From: Owenia fusiformis
Lineage: Eukaryota > Annelida > Polychaeta > Sabellida > Oweniidae
DNA: 64,000 bases
Direction of reading: 5' to 3'
Assembly (NCBI GenBank): GCA_903813345.2
Contig: CAIIXF020000001.1
Coordinates: 6,825,098 to 6,889,097 of the forward strand
Shown: positions 11,803 through 23,300 of the stretch, in pieces
Numbering within the stretch: the first letter of the stretch is position 1
Layout of the letters: every line of letters starts with the position of its first letter
Program-made: the position numbers and the translations under genes
The notes under the pieces: generated by a model
The model's database searches: none
Seen by the model: only the letters and a program-made list of their open reading frames with translations
Told to the model about the DNA's origin: nothing

Positions 11803-12297
11803 CTCCAGTTATTATCGATGATAAACTAAAATGGAATGAACATATTGCTCATGTATCTTCCAAAATATCACAAGTAGTTGGAATTTGTAACAAGGTCAAA
11901 AATAAGATAAATCATACTGCAATGATATCTATTTATTACTCTCTCATATATAGCCATATAAATTATTGTATTCTTATCTGGCAAACAGCAACTAAAGCTT
12001 TATTGTTTCAAATTCTGAATGTACAAAAAAGATTCTTTAGACTGATTACAAACAGTGCTAGAACAGACGATTCCTCTCAACAATTTAAGAAAATAAAGAT
12101 ACTTTGATTAGAAGATATTCACAAGCTAAATGTTGGTATTTTTGTATTTAATTGTTACAAACGACCAAAAGAATTTCCTCACTACTTCATATCAAATGCC
12201 CAAACTCAGGGACAAGGGACACGTTACAGATTCAATCTTAGATCTAATCAATTTACATCCACATTTGAAAAAAGTTCGCAGCTTTGAGCGCAGCTAA
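11803..12297 (+). mobile_element. LINE (CR1/jockey-type) reverse-transcriptase 3' fragment
   Basis: Conceptual translation gives a run of non-LTR reverse-transcriptase thumb/connection sequence, including KLKWNEHI, SIYYSLIYSHINYCILIW, NVQKRFFRLIT and FNLRSNQF. A stop follows KIKIL. The fragment begins abruptly 18 bp after the stop codon of UGT copy B and ends where homology to the 3' flank of copy A resumes (TATATTTTGCTTATCCAAA). It therefore replaced about 150 bp of the duplicated flank. It is dead and 5'-truncated. Confidence 0.8.
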
Positions 12298-12414
12298 TAT
12301 ATATTTTGCTTATCCAAACTTTGGAAACAGAGCAAAATATAGTTGCATGCAAAAACTACCAGGAGTACAGTATATCATAAAATGATACATATAAAAAATA
12401 ATAAAAATAACCAT

Positions 12415-13845
12415 CACTTATGAAAGCCCAAGTTAAAAAATAAATCAAATATACCACTTATACATCACCAATAGATCACCAAAAAGTGATTTAGTCAAGT
12501 GGTTTGTAAGTTATATATTAAAACTGGCAATACTCACCTAATACACCACTGTAAGGGATTTTTAGGTTGAGTGGTTTGTAAGTTGAGTATGAACTTGATT
12601 TTTTCTGGAATGGTCTATTACAGTGCTGGTATATATTAATTGATCAGTCGTTTAATTGGCATATTTTCTTGAATTTTAACATTTAATGTCCCAAACTCCC
12701 ACAAACTGCAGAAAAGTATACCCCATAAATCATATTTACCAAAATGAGTGTCTCCAAGGCTTCACACCAGCGTATGCATAATGCATTTTTCACGAGTTTG
12801 AGCTGAAATTTCGCCAAAATGAAGTAGGCTAAGGGTAGTCTCTGCCAGGTTTGTTTATTGTGGTAAGCTTGTAAGTGCTCGGAAGCAAATAATTCACGTG
12901 CGCAAAATAATCAAATAATCTAATTGGTCTAAACTTTGCTGCACATGCGCACAATGTGTGCCATGTTTTTTCTAGTGATTTCGTTTCGTTTCATGGAGTT
13001 TGCGTTTCAGTGTAACTTCCGCAAAAATGGCCGACCATGGACAGAATTAACAGGTAAAATCACTTCGAAATTTCAAGAGAACTTTTTACCTATAATTGCA
13101 AAACTTTTGTTTTATTTGTGCATTCTATCTATCAGATAAGAGTTTCAGGGGTATGTATAGGCAAATTCATTTTGGTAGGAACACTTTTTTTAGTTTGAAA
13201 ACGCACCCTATATTATTATATATCAGCACTGTAGTAGTGTATTAAAACTGATCCTTGATTTAGAATGAGAAACCACTTTTTTAAATGGCGTAAATAGTAA
13301 AACTGAGAGGGAATTAATTCTACATTTGAAATGTAGCATTACAACCAGATGGGTGACAGGACTTTATTGAATCTTGCTCAACATAATCATAAAGGTATAT
13401 AGAAGATGTGCATTTTGAATTTTATTCATATCTCTCACTGAATTTAGCACCATAGAGATTTTCAACATTATGTATAAAATTCTGAGATTTCAGGAGTGAT
13501 TTTATAGTAGTCTATTAGATTAGTAGTGGTGTATTAGCGGTATATAAGATTTCAGGGAGTGATGTATCAATGGTCTATTAGTAATATTTGAGACTTCAGG
13601 AGTGATTTATAGGTGGTGTATTAGTGATGTATTAGTAGTGTATTACATGCTCTCTGATTGGTCAATAAGTTTTATCTTATTTGCATGGTAATTTTTTCAA
13701 CTAACAAACCACCTAAGTCAATGGCAAAAAGTGGTCTGTTAACGAAAATCACCACTAACAAAGCATTATAGAACATATTCTACTAGTTGAGTATTAGTAG
13801 TCTATTAGTGGTCTATAAGAGTGGTATGGCGAGCTGTTTTTTCAC
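12415..13845. mobile_element. ~1.4-kb insertion with GTGTATTAG / GTGGTTTGTAAG repeats
   Basis: Comparison with the matching flank of unit 1 (about 4685-4720) shows that this block is extra. Both ends lie at a CACTT sequence. The inside is rich in variants of AGTGGTGTATTAGTAG, GTGGTCTATTA and AAGTGGTTTGTAAGTT in both directions near the two ends, suggesting long degenerate inverted ends. No protein is encoded. Class unknown. Confidence 0.5.
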
Positions 13846-14073
13846 TTGAGAGTGGTTGCCATATTTTTCAAAACATGATCTAAGACTTATTGACATCATA
13901 AAAAAGATTATTTATAAAACCACTTTAGTCAATACCAAAATGGTCTAGAAAGGATATACTAGATATAGTATATTAAAAACTGTTGAGATAACAAAACTTG
14001 TATTTGTAATCATATTCATATGGGACATTTACAAAAGTACAGAAGTTGATAACCTGAGGTCCATTCACATATA

Positions 14074-15555
14074 CAGGGCGTTTCATAATGTATGCACCCC
14101 CCTCTAAACTTCTTCATGTAGTATTGCCAACCTATCACGTTATATATCATTTTGTTCCTAATGGAAATTTACATAGCACTGGTGATCCACTCGATTACAC
14201 TGGTTACCAAAACGGTTCATTTTGGTAATAAAATGTCGGAACATCGAAGGTACGATTTTTCTTTTTTCCTTATTTCACGTGTTGTAGGTAGAATCCCCAT
14301 GACATTTTTGACGGTTTAGATTAGAAGTGCAGATCTTAGCTGTTTTTCGAAAAAACGTTTATGTAACTTAAGTGAGGAATTAAATCAACGATTCTGTTGT
14401 CTTCTGAACTATTTGTTCACACATATGTACATTTTCTTAAACATATGATACTGATATACGTTTGTGTTAAAAAATTTCGTGGAAATTCTGCCTACAACGT
14501 GTGAAATAAGGAAAAGCGAAAAATCGTACCTTCGACGTTCCGACATTTTGTTACCAAAACGAACCATTTCGGTAACCAGCGTAATCGAGTGGATCACCAG
14601 TGCATAGGATGGTTTCAGAATCAAGAGGTGTCCCTGGAACATACAATCCATCAAAATATGTGGGTAGGGGGTCATTTATAAGCAGTTATGAAAGGATTTT
14701 TAAGCCAGTCCGGTGATCTGTTCACTCTGTCTGCTACCCATTTTTAGTAATAAAGGTGGTACCATGGGCCTGGACCTTCCTTCAAGCCACTGGATGAATC
14801 CTGTCTATATATCTTTGTACATAACTGCCACAGACATGTGAACTGAGCTCTGTAATGGTGACAATAGCTAGATATGTGCAATACGGAAACTAAATTTGTC
14901 CTCAAAATCACCAGAAATTGCCATCTAAAAGACCTGTACCCACAATATTTGTTACATTGTATCTTTTATTAGTGACACCCCTTGATTCTGAAACTTTGAA
15001 ATTTTATGACACTTTCCATAAGGAACAAAATGATGTATAACATGACAGATTGGCAATGCTACATGTATGAGTTAAGAGGGTGTGCATTAGTGGTGCAACT
15101 CGCAAGAAAAATGCTACTCGAGTGGAAAGTGTGAAAATGCCACTGTAATCGAGTACCACTCGCAAAAATGAGGGAAAAATTTAAAAAAATAAAAAACTCA
15201 CCTAGTTGACTGTTTGAAGACCAAATAGATACAATTTCTTTGTTTCTTTTATATTTTATTGATGTTATATATAGTTTTTATCAATTTAGTGAGAATAAAT
15301 GTAGTTATTCATGCCATAATTGTGTTTGTTTGTTTTTAAATATTTTCATTTTGTTTCCGGAATCGATACTTTGTTTCGTTCAGTGCATCCAAAAATGATC
15401 AGTCCCGGGGTATGAGATCGTTGTTTGGGAATTCAATGCCTACTCGAGTTTGAAAAAACGTACTCGAGTAACTATCTTGGACAGGTTCAACGAGTGAGTG
15501 GCGAGTACTGGCATTCGAGTTGCACCACTAGTGTGCATACATATAAAACATCCTG
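14074..15555. mobile_element. Nested TIR element with internal fold-back
   Basis: The outer ends CAGGGCGTTTCATAATGTATGCAC and, reversed, CAGGATGTTTTATATGTATGCAC are inverted copies. The homology continues inward through CCTCTAAACTTC / CCTCTTAACTCAT and TTTTGTTCCT. A second inverted pair lies inside (about 14161-14295 with 14475-14600: CTGGTGATCCACTCGATTAC..GTACGATTTTTC). The right arm is interrupted by a separate hAT MITE. No transposase was seen. Confidence 0.65.
15088..15530. mobile_element. hAT-type MITE nested in the TIR element
   Basis: Termini TAGTGGTGCAACTCG and CGAGTTGCACCACTA are perfect inverted repeats. They are flanked by 8-bp target duplications GTGTGCAT at 15080-15087 and 15531-15538. 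The element is 443 bp long and has no coding capacity. It is a different family from the element in UGT copy B. Confidence 0.92.
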
Positions 15556-15806
15556 TTTAGGGTCACTGTTGAAAGACAATATTTGTTTTATTTGTTTTAG
15601 CACCATTTGTTTTAGTACTCTTCTTCCATTTTCTACTATGACAAACATGGAATGATTTTATAATGCAAAATAATTTGTCCGCTGTGATGGAGCAGTTTCA
15701 AAGTTCACATTTGCAATTTTTACAGATGTCAACTGCTGGATGCCAACAGCCAACCAGCAATGGCCGTCACAAAAAATTGGAAACCATAACAATATGTTAA
15801 TAATAA

Positions 15807-15932
15807 TTACTGCTTTGATCCTGAAAGCAGTAATTAATTGCTTGCTAAAAATTTTAATTCATAAAAAAGTCTCATTCACATTTTGAAGACTATGTTAAGC
15901 TTCATGTCATGCTATCATTCTTACAGCAAAAC
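15807..15932 (+). pseudogene. UGT 3'-end remnant (third copy)
   Basis: The stretch CTGCTTTGATCCTGAAAGCAG..ATTAATTGCTTGCTAAAAA and its continuation match the last codons and 3' flank of UGT copy A (about 3070-3200). There is an internal ~15-bp deletion and the stop codon is changed (GTCTCATTCACATTTT against GACTAATTCACATTTT). Only about 125 bp remain. Confidence 0.75.
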
Positions 15933-17045
15933 ACATGTATTAAGATAGCACCGAAGATAAATACCAAATCAAACATGTGGGCACTTGATTTCAAATTGAA
16001 CTTTTACACTTTTGACTTTATTTAGTTGATAACAAGGTTCATATATGTAAGCTGTCAGGACAAATAGTACCATGGGTACTGGGCTCACATGGTGTTGCTT
16101 AAAAGTGAATGATGGCAGAGTGTAGTTTAACTAGAATCTGCATGCAGGGTAATAGGTTTTACTCAAATATGACCTTATCGGTTTCATTAGTTTCAATAGA
16201 ATCTAGAATGAGTGACCTGACAATGGGTGAATTGTTGGTTATGTAATTACATGCAGTTATTTGAAATAGGTTGTTCAAATTTGGCTGGACTCAGACACAC
16301 CTTACCTAACTATGTGTGAATAATCTATCACATATATTTAATAAAATTGGATGTGTCATGCTTGTATGTATTTACATTTGAAATAAGGATAGGATGTGCC
16401 ATAGGGATGGGATGTAGCATGCATCACAGAACAGAATGAAGCAGTTAACTGGCCTTTGGTTTTGGATATTTTCCAAATGGAATGGAATAATTATTATGTC
16501 TACATATACAAATCATAAATTTTACTATTATAAGCATGCAAACAATAACTTATAAAATATACCAAAGATATACAGCTTATACAGCTTCAGCTTATTTATT
16601 GTTTATGATCTTGTTTATTAGTCATATAAATCCGACCGTTGTATGCTGTTATTCGATGTTCCTTGTTCTTATTTGGATATTTATTTTTTATCATTTTCTC
16701 GGCATATACGGTCGTAGATATAGTATGGAACAAATTGCGGGAAACGCTTTCCTGGCCTGTATGGGTATCCATACAAGAAGCATGCTTATATTTCTTCAAT
16801 TACCAAGCGTTTTACGTGCATAAGGTTAGATTAAATACTTTATACTTGAAGCAAAGAAATGAATTAAATGCTTTTCTATATCTCGGCAAACTTTGGTGTA
16901 ATTATAACGGCAGAATTGTCAAGGTGTCTCGAATAGTTTCTTAAAAACCATGAGATAATGACACTTTTATCATATACATTTTTAAATACATGTAGCACTT
17001 AAACATGAGTATGATGTTGATTATTAAACTGGTTCATCTAATATA
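15933..17045. other. Gene-free spacer
   Basis: AT-rich DNA. Two overlapping short frames at 16536-16944 are hydrophobic and lack family features, so I do not call them. A good exon for the C-terminal part of the giant minus-strand gene was looked for here and not recognised. Confidence 0.4.
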
Positions 17046-19107
17046 CAGGGTGAGCAAAAAAAGGTAACTCGATCAAATATTGGGATTATGCTCATATTTG
17101 GAGCAATTAAACCTTGTTCAATCTTCTTTCATTTTACTATGTTTCATTTGTCTATGGCCATTGAAAATTTTATGTCCATTTTACAAAATGCGCTGTAAAA
17201 TGCTGGTGTCATGTCTGGGGGCAAACTTAAAGAGAGATGTTGCAATAGGAAAGTACAATCAAGACCCCCCTAGAGTTTTTTACATGTTGAGCCACACCAC
17301 ATTTTCACCTATCTACTTACCAACGATGAAGCCCCAAATATGATGCTCTGTGTGCTAATTTTCATGTTTGCGGAAAAATTATTTGTTGTAATTTATTATT
17401 TGAAACAAACCAAGGAAATTCATAAGTCACGTGGCCAAAGGAATTCCATAAATGGCACTTCTGGAAATTCTTAAAGAAATTAACAAGGCACAGGGTGAAC
17501 AATATCGTACCTAAAACATAGCAGTGTGGAATCACAATGACAAGATTTAACTAAAAACTTCCAAGATGGCCGCAGGATTCCAAAATGGCCACCAAAAAGT
17601 TAATCAGCTCTAGAACTTCTTACCATGTTACAATTGTGAACATTTGAAGTAAATCCATCAAGTGGTTTTCCTTGAATTGTGATGACAAGATTTACCTAAA
17701 AACTTCCAAGATGGCCACCAGAATGCATCATGGCCACAGAAAAGTTAATCAGCTTTAGAACTTTTTACCATGTAACATGTGTGAAAATTCAGAGTAAATC
17801 TGTCAAGTGGTTTTCCTGGAATCACAATGACAAGATTTATCTAAAAACTTCCAAGATGGCCACCAGAATACAAGATGGCTGCCAAAAAGTAATCAGCTTT
17901 AGAACTTTTTACCATGTAACATGTGTAAAAATTTGAAGTAAATCCACTATGTGGTTTTCCAGGAATCGTGATGACAAGATTTATCTAAACACTTTCAAGA
18001 TGGCCACCAGAATGCAAGATGTCTACTGAAAAGTTAATCAGCTCTAGAACTTCTAACCATGTAACATGTGTAAAAATTTGGAGTACATCCGTTAAGTGGT
18101 TTTCCTGGAATCGCCATGACAAGAAAGTGAGATGTTCCCGCCACCTACCACCCACCCGCCGCCTACCGCCTATCAAGCTGACGACAATAAGAAACCGGCG
18201 TTGAATCTGATTGGTTACCTCACTCATCCAGTTTTCAGAGGCTTGTGTGTTCATGTCATTTTACAGGGTTTTCCCTTGATTGGCACAATCAAACTCAATT
18301 GTGTTAAATTCTGACAGTTGATTTTCTCAATATGTCAGCAATACTTTATATTACCCACAAGTTGGTCTCAATATATATCTAATATATGTAAGATATTAAG
18401 CAATTATAATGGGACATCACTGATTGACATCTCCAGCTTCAATGTTTCAAGGGTTTTCAGTTTCGACATTAGCCTCACAGATAAAGGTTTGGGGGATTTA
18501 TCGGCGTATGGAGTATGTTTTGTAAATGTGGCCATTTTGTGAACATTAGATCTAATAGAATGAAAGAACATTGAACAAAGTTTATTTGTGCCAAATATGA
18601 TTTTAAACCCATGCTGAATGGCTGAGTCATTAAAGGCACATTGTAACATACAGCCGACAAAATGGTTCAAAAAATCTTTTTCAGGCTTTAGAGTGGTTTA
18701 AAACCTTGAGGAAATGGTGATAATGTTGTTTTTATGAAGCGGGGAAGTCAAAAGATTACAAATAGAAATCATAGTAAGCATTTGAAGATCATTAAGAAGC
18801 ATTTAAAATCGAATCCACAGTAAAATCTGAAATAATTAAAATATTCCACACAGACCTCAGAGAAAACATTTCCGGTTTTATAATCCATGATTTTATCGAT
18901 CAAAAAATATTTTTATGAATTTTTTCGATATCTGCTGAAATATGGTATGTATACTTATGTCGGTTGTAAAAATACAAAATAGGTAGGGTATAGAATATGT
19001 GAAAATTGTTTGATCTTGTCCCAGAACCAATATTTTGTTATTTTTATTGCCTAGAATTCCTTTAACCTACCATTGCAATGCTTGGATTAACTTTTTGGCT
19101 CACCCTG
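17046..19107. mobile_element. TA-flanked TIR element (Tc1/mariner-like ends) with satellite cargo
   Basis: The left end CAGGGTGAGCAAAAAAAGGT and the right end, which reads CAGGGTGAGCCAAAAAGTTA reversed, are inverted repeats flanked by TA on both sides, the usual TA duplication of Tc1/mariner-type elements. It is about 2.06 kb with no transposase. It carries a ~145-bp tandem array and a C-rich stretch (CCACCTACCACCCACCCGCC) near 18140. Confidence 0.7.
17530..18125. repeat. ~145-bp tandem repeat, four units
   Basis: The anchor ATGACAAGATTTA recurs at 17537, 17682, 17827 and 17971 with a partial unit at 18116, spacing 144-145 bp. Each unit holds CCAAGATGGCC[AG]C, AGTTAATCAGCTCTAGAAC, ACCATGTAACA and AAATTTGAAGTAAATCC. 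The units resemble those in the elements at 3419-4672 and 35909-36732. Confidence 0.85.
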
Positions 19108-19765
19108 TAATAATTAGGATAATTAGGACTAGAAAAAAGAGTAGAAAATCCCTATGACCAAAACATTTTTTATGAATACTTTCCCGCTTATATTCTAATA
19201 ACTTTGGGATATTGATATAAATACAAGTGTTTTTTGATAAATGAAATACCAGTTGTTGAATTGTATTAAAATACACACTGATGCATTTTTAGGATCATTG
19301 CTTGTGAAGGAATTTTCATGACAACTCTATTTAATTTAAATTGGTTGCTTAGAACCAAATCAACTCCTTACAAACTAGGATCATATTTGAAATACTTATT
19401 TTATTCAGAATTCAATCTCTGTTCAAGAAGGACTTTTCAAAATGCCTGAAAACTCGTAGACAAGACTTACAGACATGATTTTACGATGGAAAACACCAAG
19501 ATGGCTGACAAAAAAAAGTAGACATAGAACACCTGAATTTATTTTTAAAGCTACTAAATAGTTTAATTACTCAAAAACACCTTTTAATATGATGAAAGAC
19601 CCCCATGAGCATCATTTTCAAGGCCAAACTGTAAAATTTTCTATTGTAGTTAGACTGTAGCAATACTTTACTTCTACTTAATTTGGCGCTACTTATTTTG
19701 ACAGACTTACTGTTTTGAACATTTGATGGCTTAATTTGGTGGATTTACAATATTACTATGTACTA
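19108..19765. other. Gene-free spacer downstream of the last visible Roco exon
   Basis: AT-rich. A single degenerate satellite-like unit (GACAAGACTTACAGACATGATTTTACGATGG..CCAAGATGGCTGAC) lies at about 19460-19520. No exon was recognised on the minus strand, although the giant gene should continue leftward. Confidence 0.4.
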
Positions 19766-20176
19766 AGGGGAGGCATCAAAAGTTCAATGTCGGATTGGAA
19801 ACTAAATAAATATAGTTTTGACTCTGACCCCCCCCCCCCTCCCCCCAAAAACTAAATACCACGAAAGTTGATCGCTGACTTCCGGTTTGAGAATTTGAAA
19901 AATTATTGCAGGATCTAGTTTTTGTTAATTCCTATCGTAATTTGTGACCCTTGACAACTATTGATAGAATAGAATCCTTTGGAATGATCTTGAAGAAGAA
20001 AGCATCAGGTAAAATCTTTATTTTTAAACCATTTCAAGGCATTCTGAGTCAAAATTGCCAGAAATTTGAAATGTTGAAATTTGTCGGATAGCAAACTGAA
20101 ATGGGTTTGAATCCCCTCCCCCCTAACTAGATTTATTTAGTTTTTTATCCGACAACGAATGTTTGATGCCTCCCCT
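19766..20176. mobile_element. Fold-back MITE
   Basis: Arms AGGGGAGGCATCAAAAGTTC..TGTCGGATTGG and, reversed, AGGGGAGGCATCAAACATTC..TGTCGGATAAA are inverted over about 50 bp, each continuing into AAACTAAATAAAT. The centre holds a C-homopolymer (about 19830-19846). It sits within the intron just downstream of the last recognised exon of the giant gene. Confidence 0.7.
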
Positions 20177-20367
20177 AATGGTACTTATTTACATGGTACT
20201 AAAATTACCTGGGAATTTGGTGGCTACCTAATTTGGCAGACTTTGACAATTCAGTGGATCCATCAAATTAAAATGGCCACAAAACTCAGTAGAAGGACAG
20301 TGGCTACTATCCTCTGAATGTCAGGATATATGCAAGTCTGGTATCCAACGAAAATTGTTGTACTTAC

Positions 20368-23300
20368 TGTTCCTTTGACGGAGCTGACGAAATGGAACCC
20401 AACAATCTGTGGGTAACGCTTCTTCAGTTTATCCATGGGGATCTCTGCTTTAGCCACCTAGGAGTAAACAATTACATCAGTCATTTGATCAATTAAATTC
20501 CCAAGACTGAGTAAAACAAGTAATCTTTTATTAATTTTAGAGATGTATGCACCACTGTATAATGATCTCTGAAATTCTGATATAGTGTTCTACAAGATGT
20601 AGCCCTTTTTTGCTTAAATATTTACACAAGAGAAGCTTTACTCTAGTATATCATGAGTATTCAATTGATTTTGTGAAATGATCCCATGAATTTTTGTTCC
20701 TTATTTCTTTTTTTCAATTAATATCTCCTCAATACAAAGGTGAATATAAACTACATGTTACATTACTGAACAGCCCCTACTATCTTCAATAAAAGTAAAT
20801 AATAGGTAAATAAACAACAATTCATTGAAACAAGTGTTCAGTGCATATACCTGATCAATATGGGTTCCAACTATGAAGATTGGGGTGTCTGGGGCATGAC
20901 TGGTGATGGAACTTAGCCAGAAATCTAGCCCAGCATGTTCATGGCCCAATCGTGTTGTCCACAGCAGCAAATATACAGCACGCTGTGACAAGAAAAACTG
21001 TAACAAAATATTTATCAATTCATGAATGAATTAAAAACAATAAGCATCCAATCATTTGGCTGACATTTGTTAATAAAAATGTGATATTCATAAGGAATCA
21101 AATTTAAAGATCAATGAATAAATCAATTTGGAACAAATGGGACTTTCATTTATATGCCATTTTTGTATAATGTTGTCTATATTGGGAAAAGACAAGTAAT
21201 TTGTAGCCAACACAGTGATAGAACTGACACAAGCTATGATATTCTACCATATTGACATGAATTCATGATATTATATGGAAAAAATCAAATAATTCAAGAC
21301 TTTTTGGAAAAGCCTCGTACAAAATAAATCCTGAAGGCATAAAGCTCAAAGACAATGTATGAAATGAAAGTCTATACCAACCTGATGTGTATTATAATAG
21401 ATGGTTTGGCCCGCAAAGTCCCACACACTAAATGTCACTCCAAGACCATCATCATACATGACAGTCCAATTTTGAATATCTATCCCATCTGTGATTTCTT
21501 CACCCTTTGTCTCCACTGTCTTGTTCTGGCTGCTCATTAAAGCTTTTAGCAAACTGCAAATATCACAATTTTATGTTAATACTGAAGAGTTCCTTAATTG
21601 TTGAAAGGGCTCATTTTATAAAAATACCCCAAAAAATTGTACTCGCCTGCAATCGCCTCCAAGGAATCTAGAAAACAAGAAACTTAACAATGCGTATTTC
21701 AGAGAACAAGGCTGAAAATATGGGAACATGGATCAAAGCAATAATGAGAGCATGGACCAAGGTATTAATGGCCCTAATGTGTACTTGGAATGTACAGATG
21801 AGGCAATTGATCAAGACACTAATGAGAACTTGGATCAAAGCAATAATGAGAGCATGGACCAAGGTATTAATGGCCCTAATGTGTACTTGGAATGTACAGA
21901 TGAGGCAATTGATCAAGACACTAATGAGACCATGGATCAAAGCAATAATGAGAGCATGGACCAAGGTATTAATGCCGCTAATGTGTACTTGGAATGTACA
22001 GATGAGGCAATTGATCAAGACACTAATGAGAACTTGGATGAAAGCAATAATGAGAGCATGGACCAAGGTATTAATGGCGCTAATGTGTACTTGGAATGTA
22101 CAGATGAGGCAATTGATCAAGACACTAATGAGAACTTGGATCAAAGCAATAATGAGAGCATGGACCAAGGTATTAATGGCGCTAATGTGTACTTGGAATG
22201 TACAGATGAGGCAATAACGCAGATGCGAGTAGGTAGTTACCAGATTCACCACCAGGTGGCTCGTTCGGGTCAGATAGCATGGCGGGTATAGGAGAAAGTT
22301 CCCTTAAACTTAAATCACATCTGTTTTAATGATTCAATTTTCATATAACCCTTATGTATCTAATAGTTATGCTAACTGAAATATGTCCAGTAAAAGAAAA
22401 TGTTATCTTTCCAATACAAGAAAAGATATTTCACTTTTTTTGATTTTGTATCATGGGGTCTAAGGGGAATCAACCCGAACAAGAAGTCACATTTTCAAAA
22501 AAAATTAAATTTTCAAAGTTGATAAACAATTTTCGAAACCATATTTCTAGATGTACTTTTACATGCAGATTTCAAATATGACATCACTTTGACTGAATTT
22601 TGAATATTTAATGACGTAAATCAAGATTATTTCTACTCGCACCTAGTCTATTGATCAAGACACTAATGAGAACTTGGATGAAAGCAATAATGAGAGCATG
22701 GACCAAGGTATTAATGGCCCTAATGTGTACTTGGAATGTACAGATGAGGCAATTGATCAAGACACTAATGAGAACTTGGATCAAAGCAATAATGAGAGCA
22801 TGGACCAAGGTATTAATGGCCCTAATGTGTACTTGGAATGTACAGATGAGGCAATCGATCAAGACACTAATGAGAACTTGGATGAAAGCAATAATGAGAG
22901 CATGAACCAAGGTATTAATGGCCCTAATGTGTACTTGGAATGTACAGATGAGGCAATCGATCAAGACACTAATGAGAACTTGGGTCAAAGCAATAATGAG
23001 AGCATGGACCAAGGTATTAATGGCCCTAATGTGTACTTGGAATGTACAGATGAGGCAATTGATCAAGACACTAATGAGAACTTGGATCAAAGCAATAATG
23101 AGAGCATGGACCAAGGTATTAATGGCCCTAATGTGTACTTGGAATGTACAGATGAGGCAATTGATCAAGACACTAATGAGAACTTGGATCAAAGCAATAA
23201 TGAGAGCATGGACCAAGGTATTAATGGCCTAATGTGTACTTGGAATGTACAGATGAGGCAATTGATCAAGACACTAATGAGACCATGGATCAAAGCAATA

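Noticed and set aside
16536-16944. Overlapping hydrophobic frames of 95 and 101 aa
   Set aside because: No family motifs, no splice or start context, overlapping in two frames and opposed by another frame. Expected by chance in AT-rich DNA.
18404-18670. Minus-strand 88-codon frame as the missing COR exon
   Set aside because: It lies wholly within the TA-flanked transposon at 17046-19107 and shows no COR pattern.
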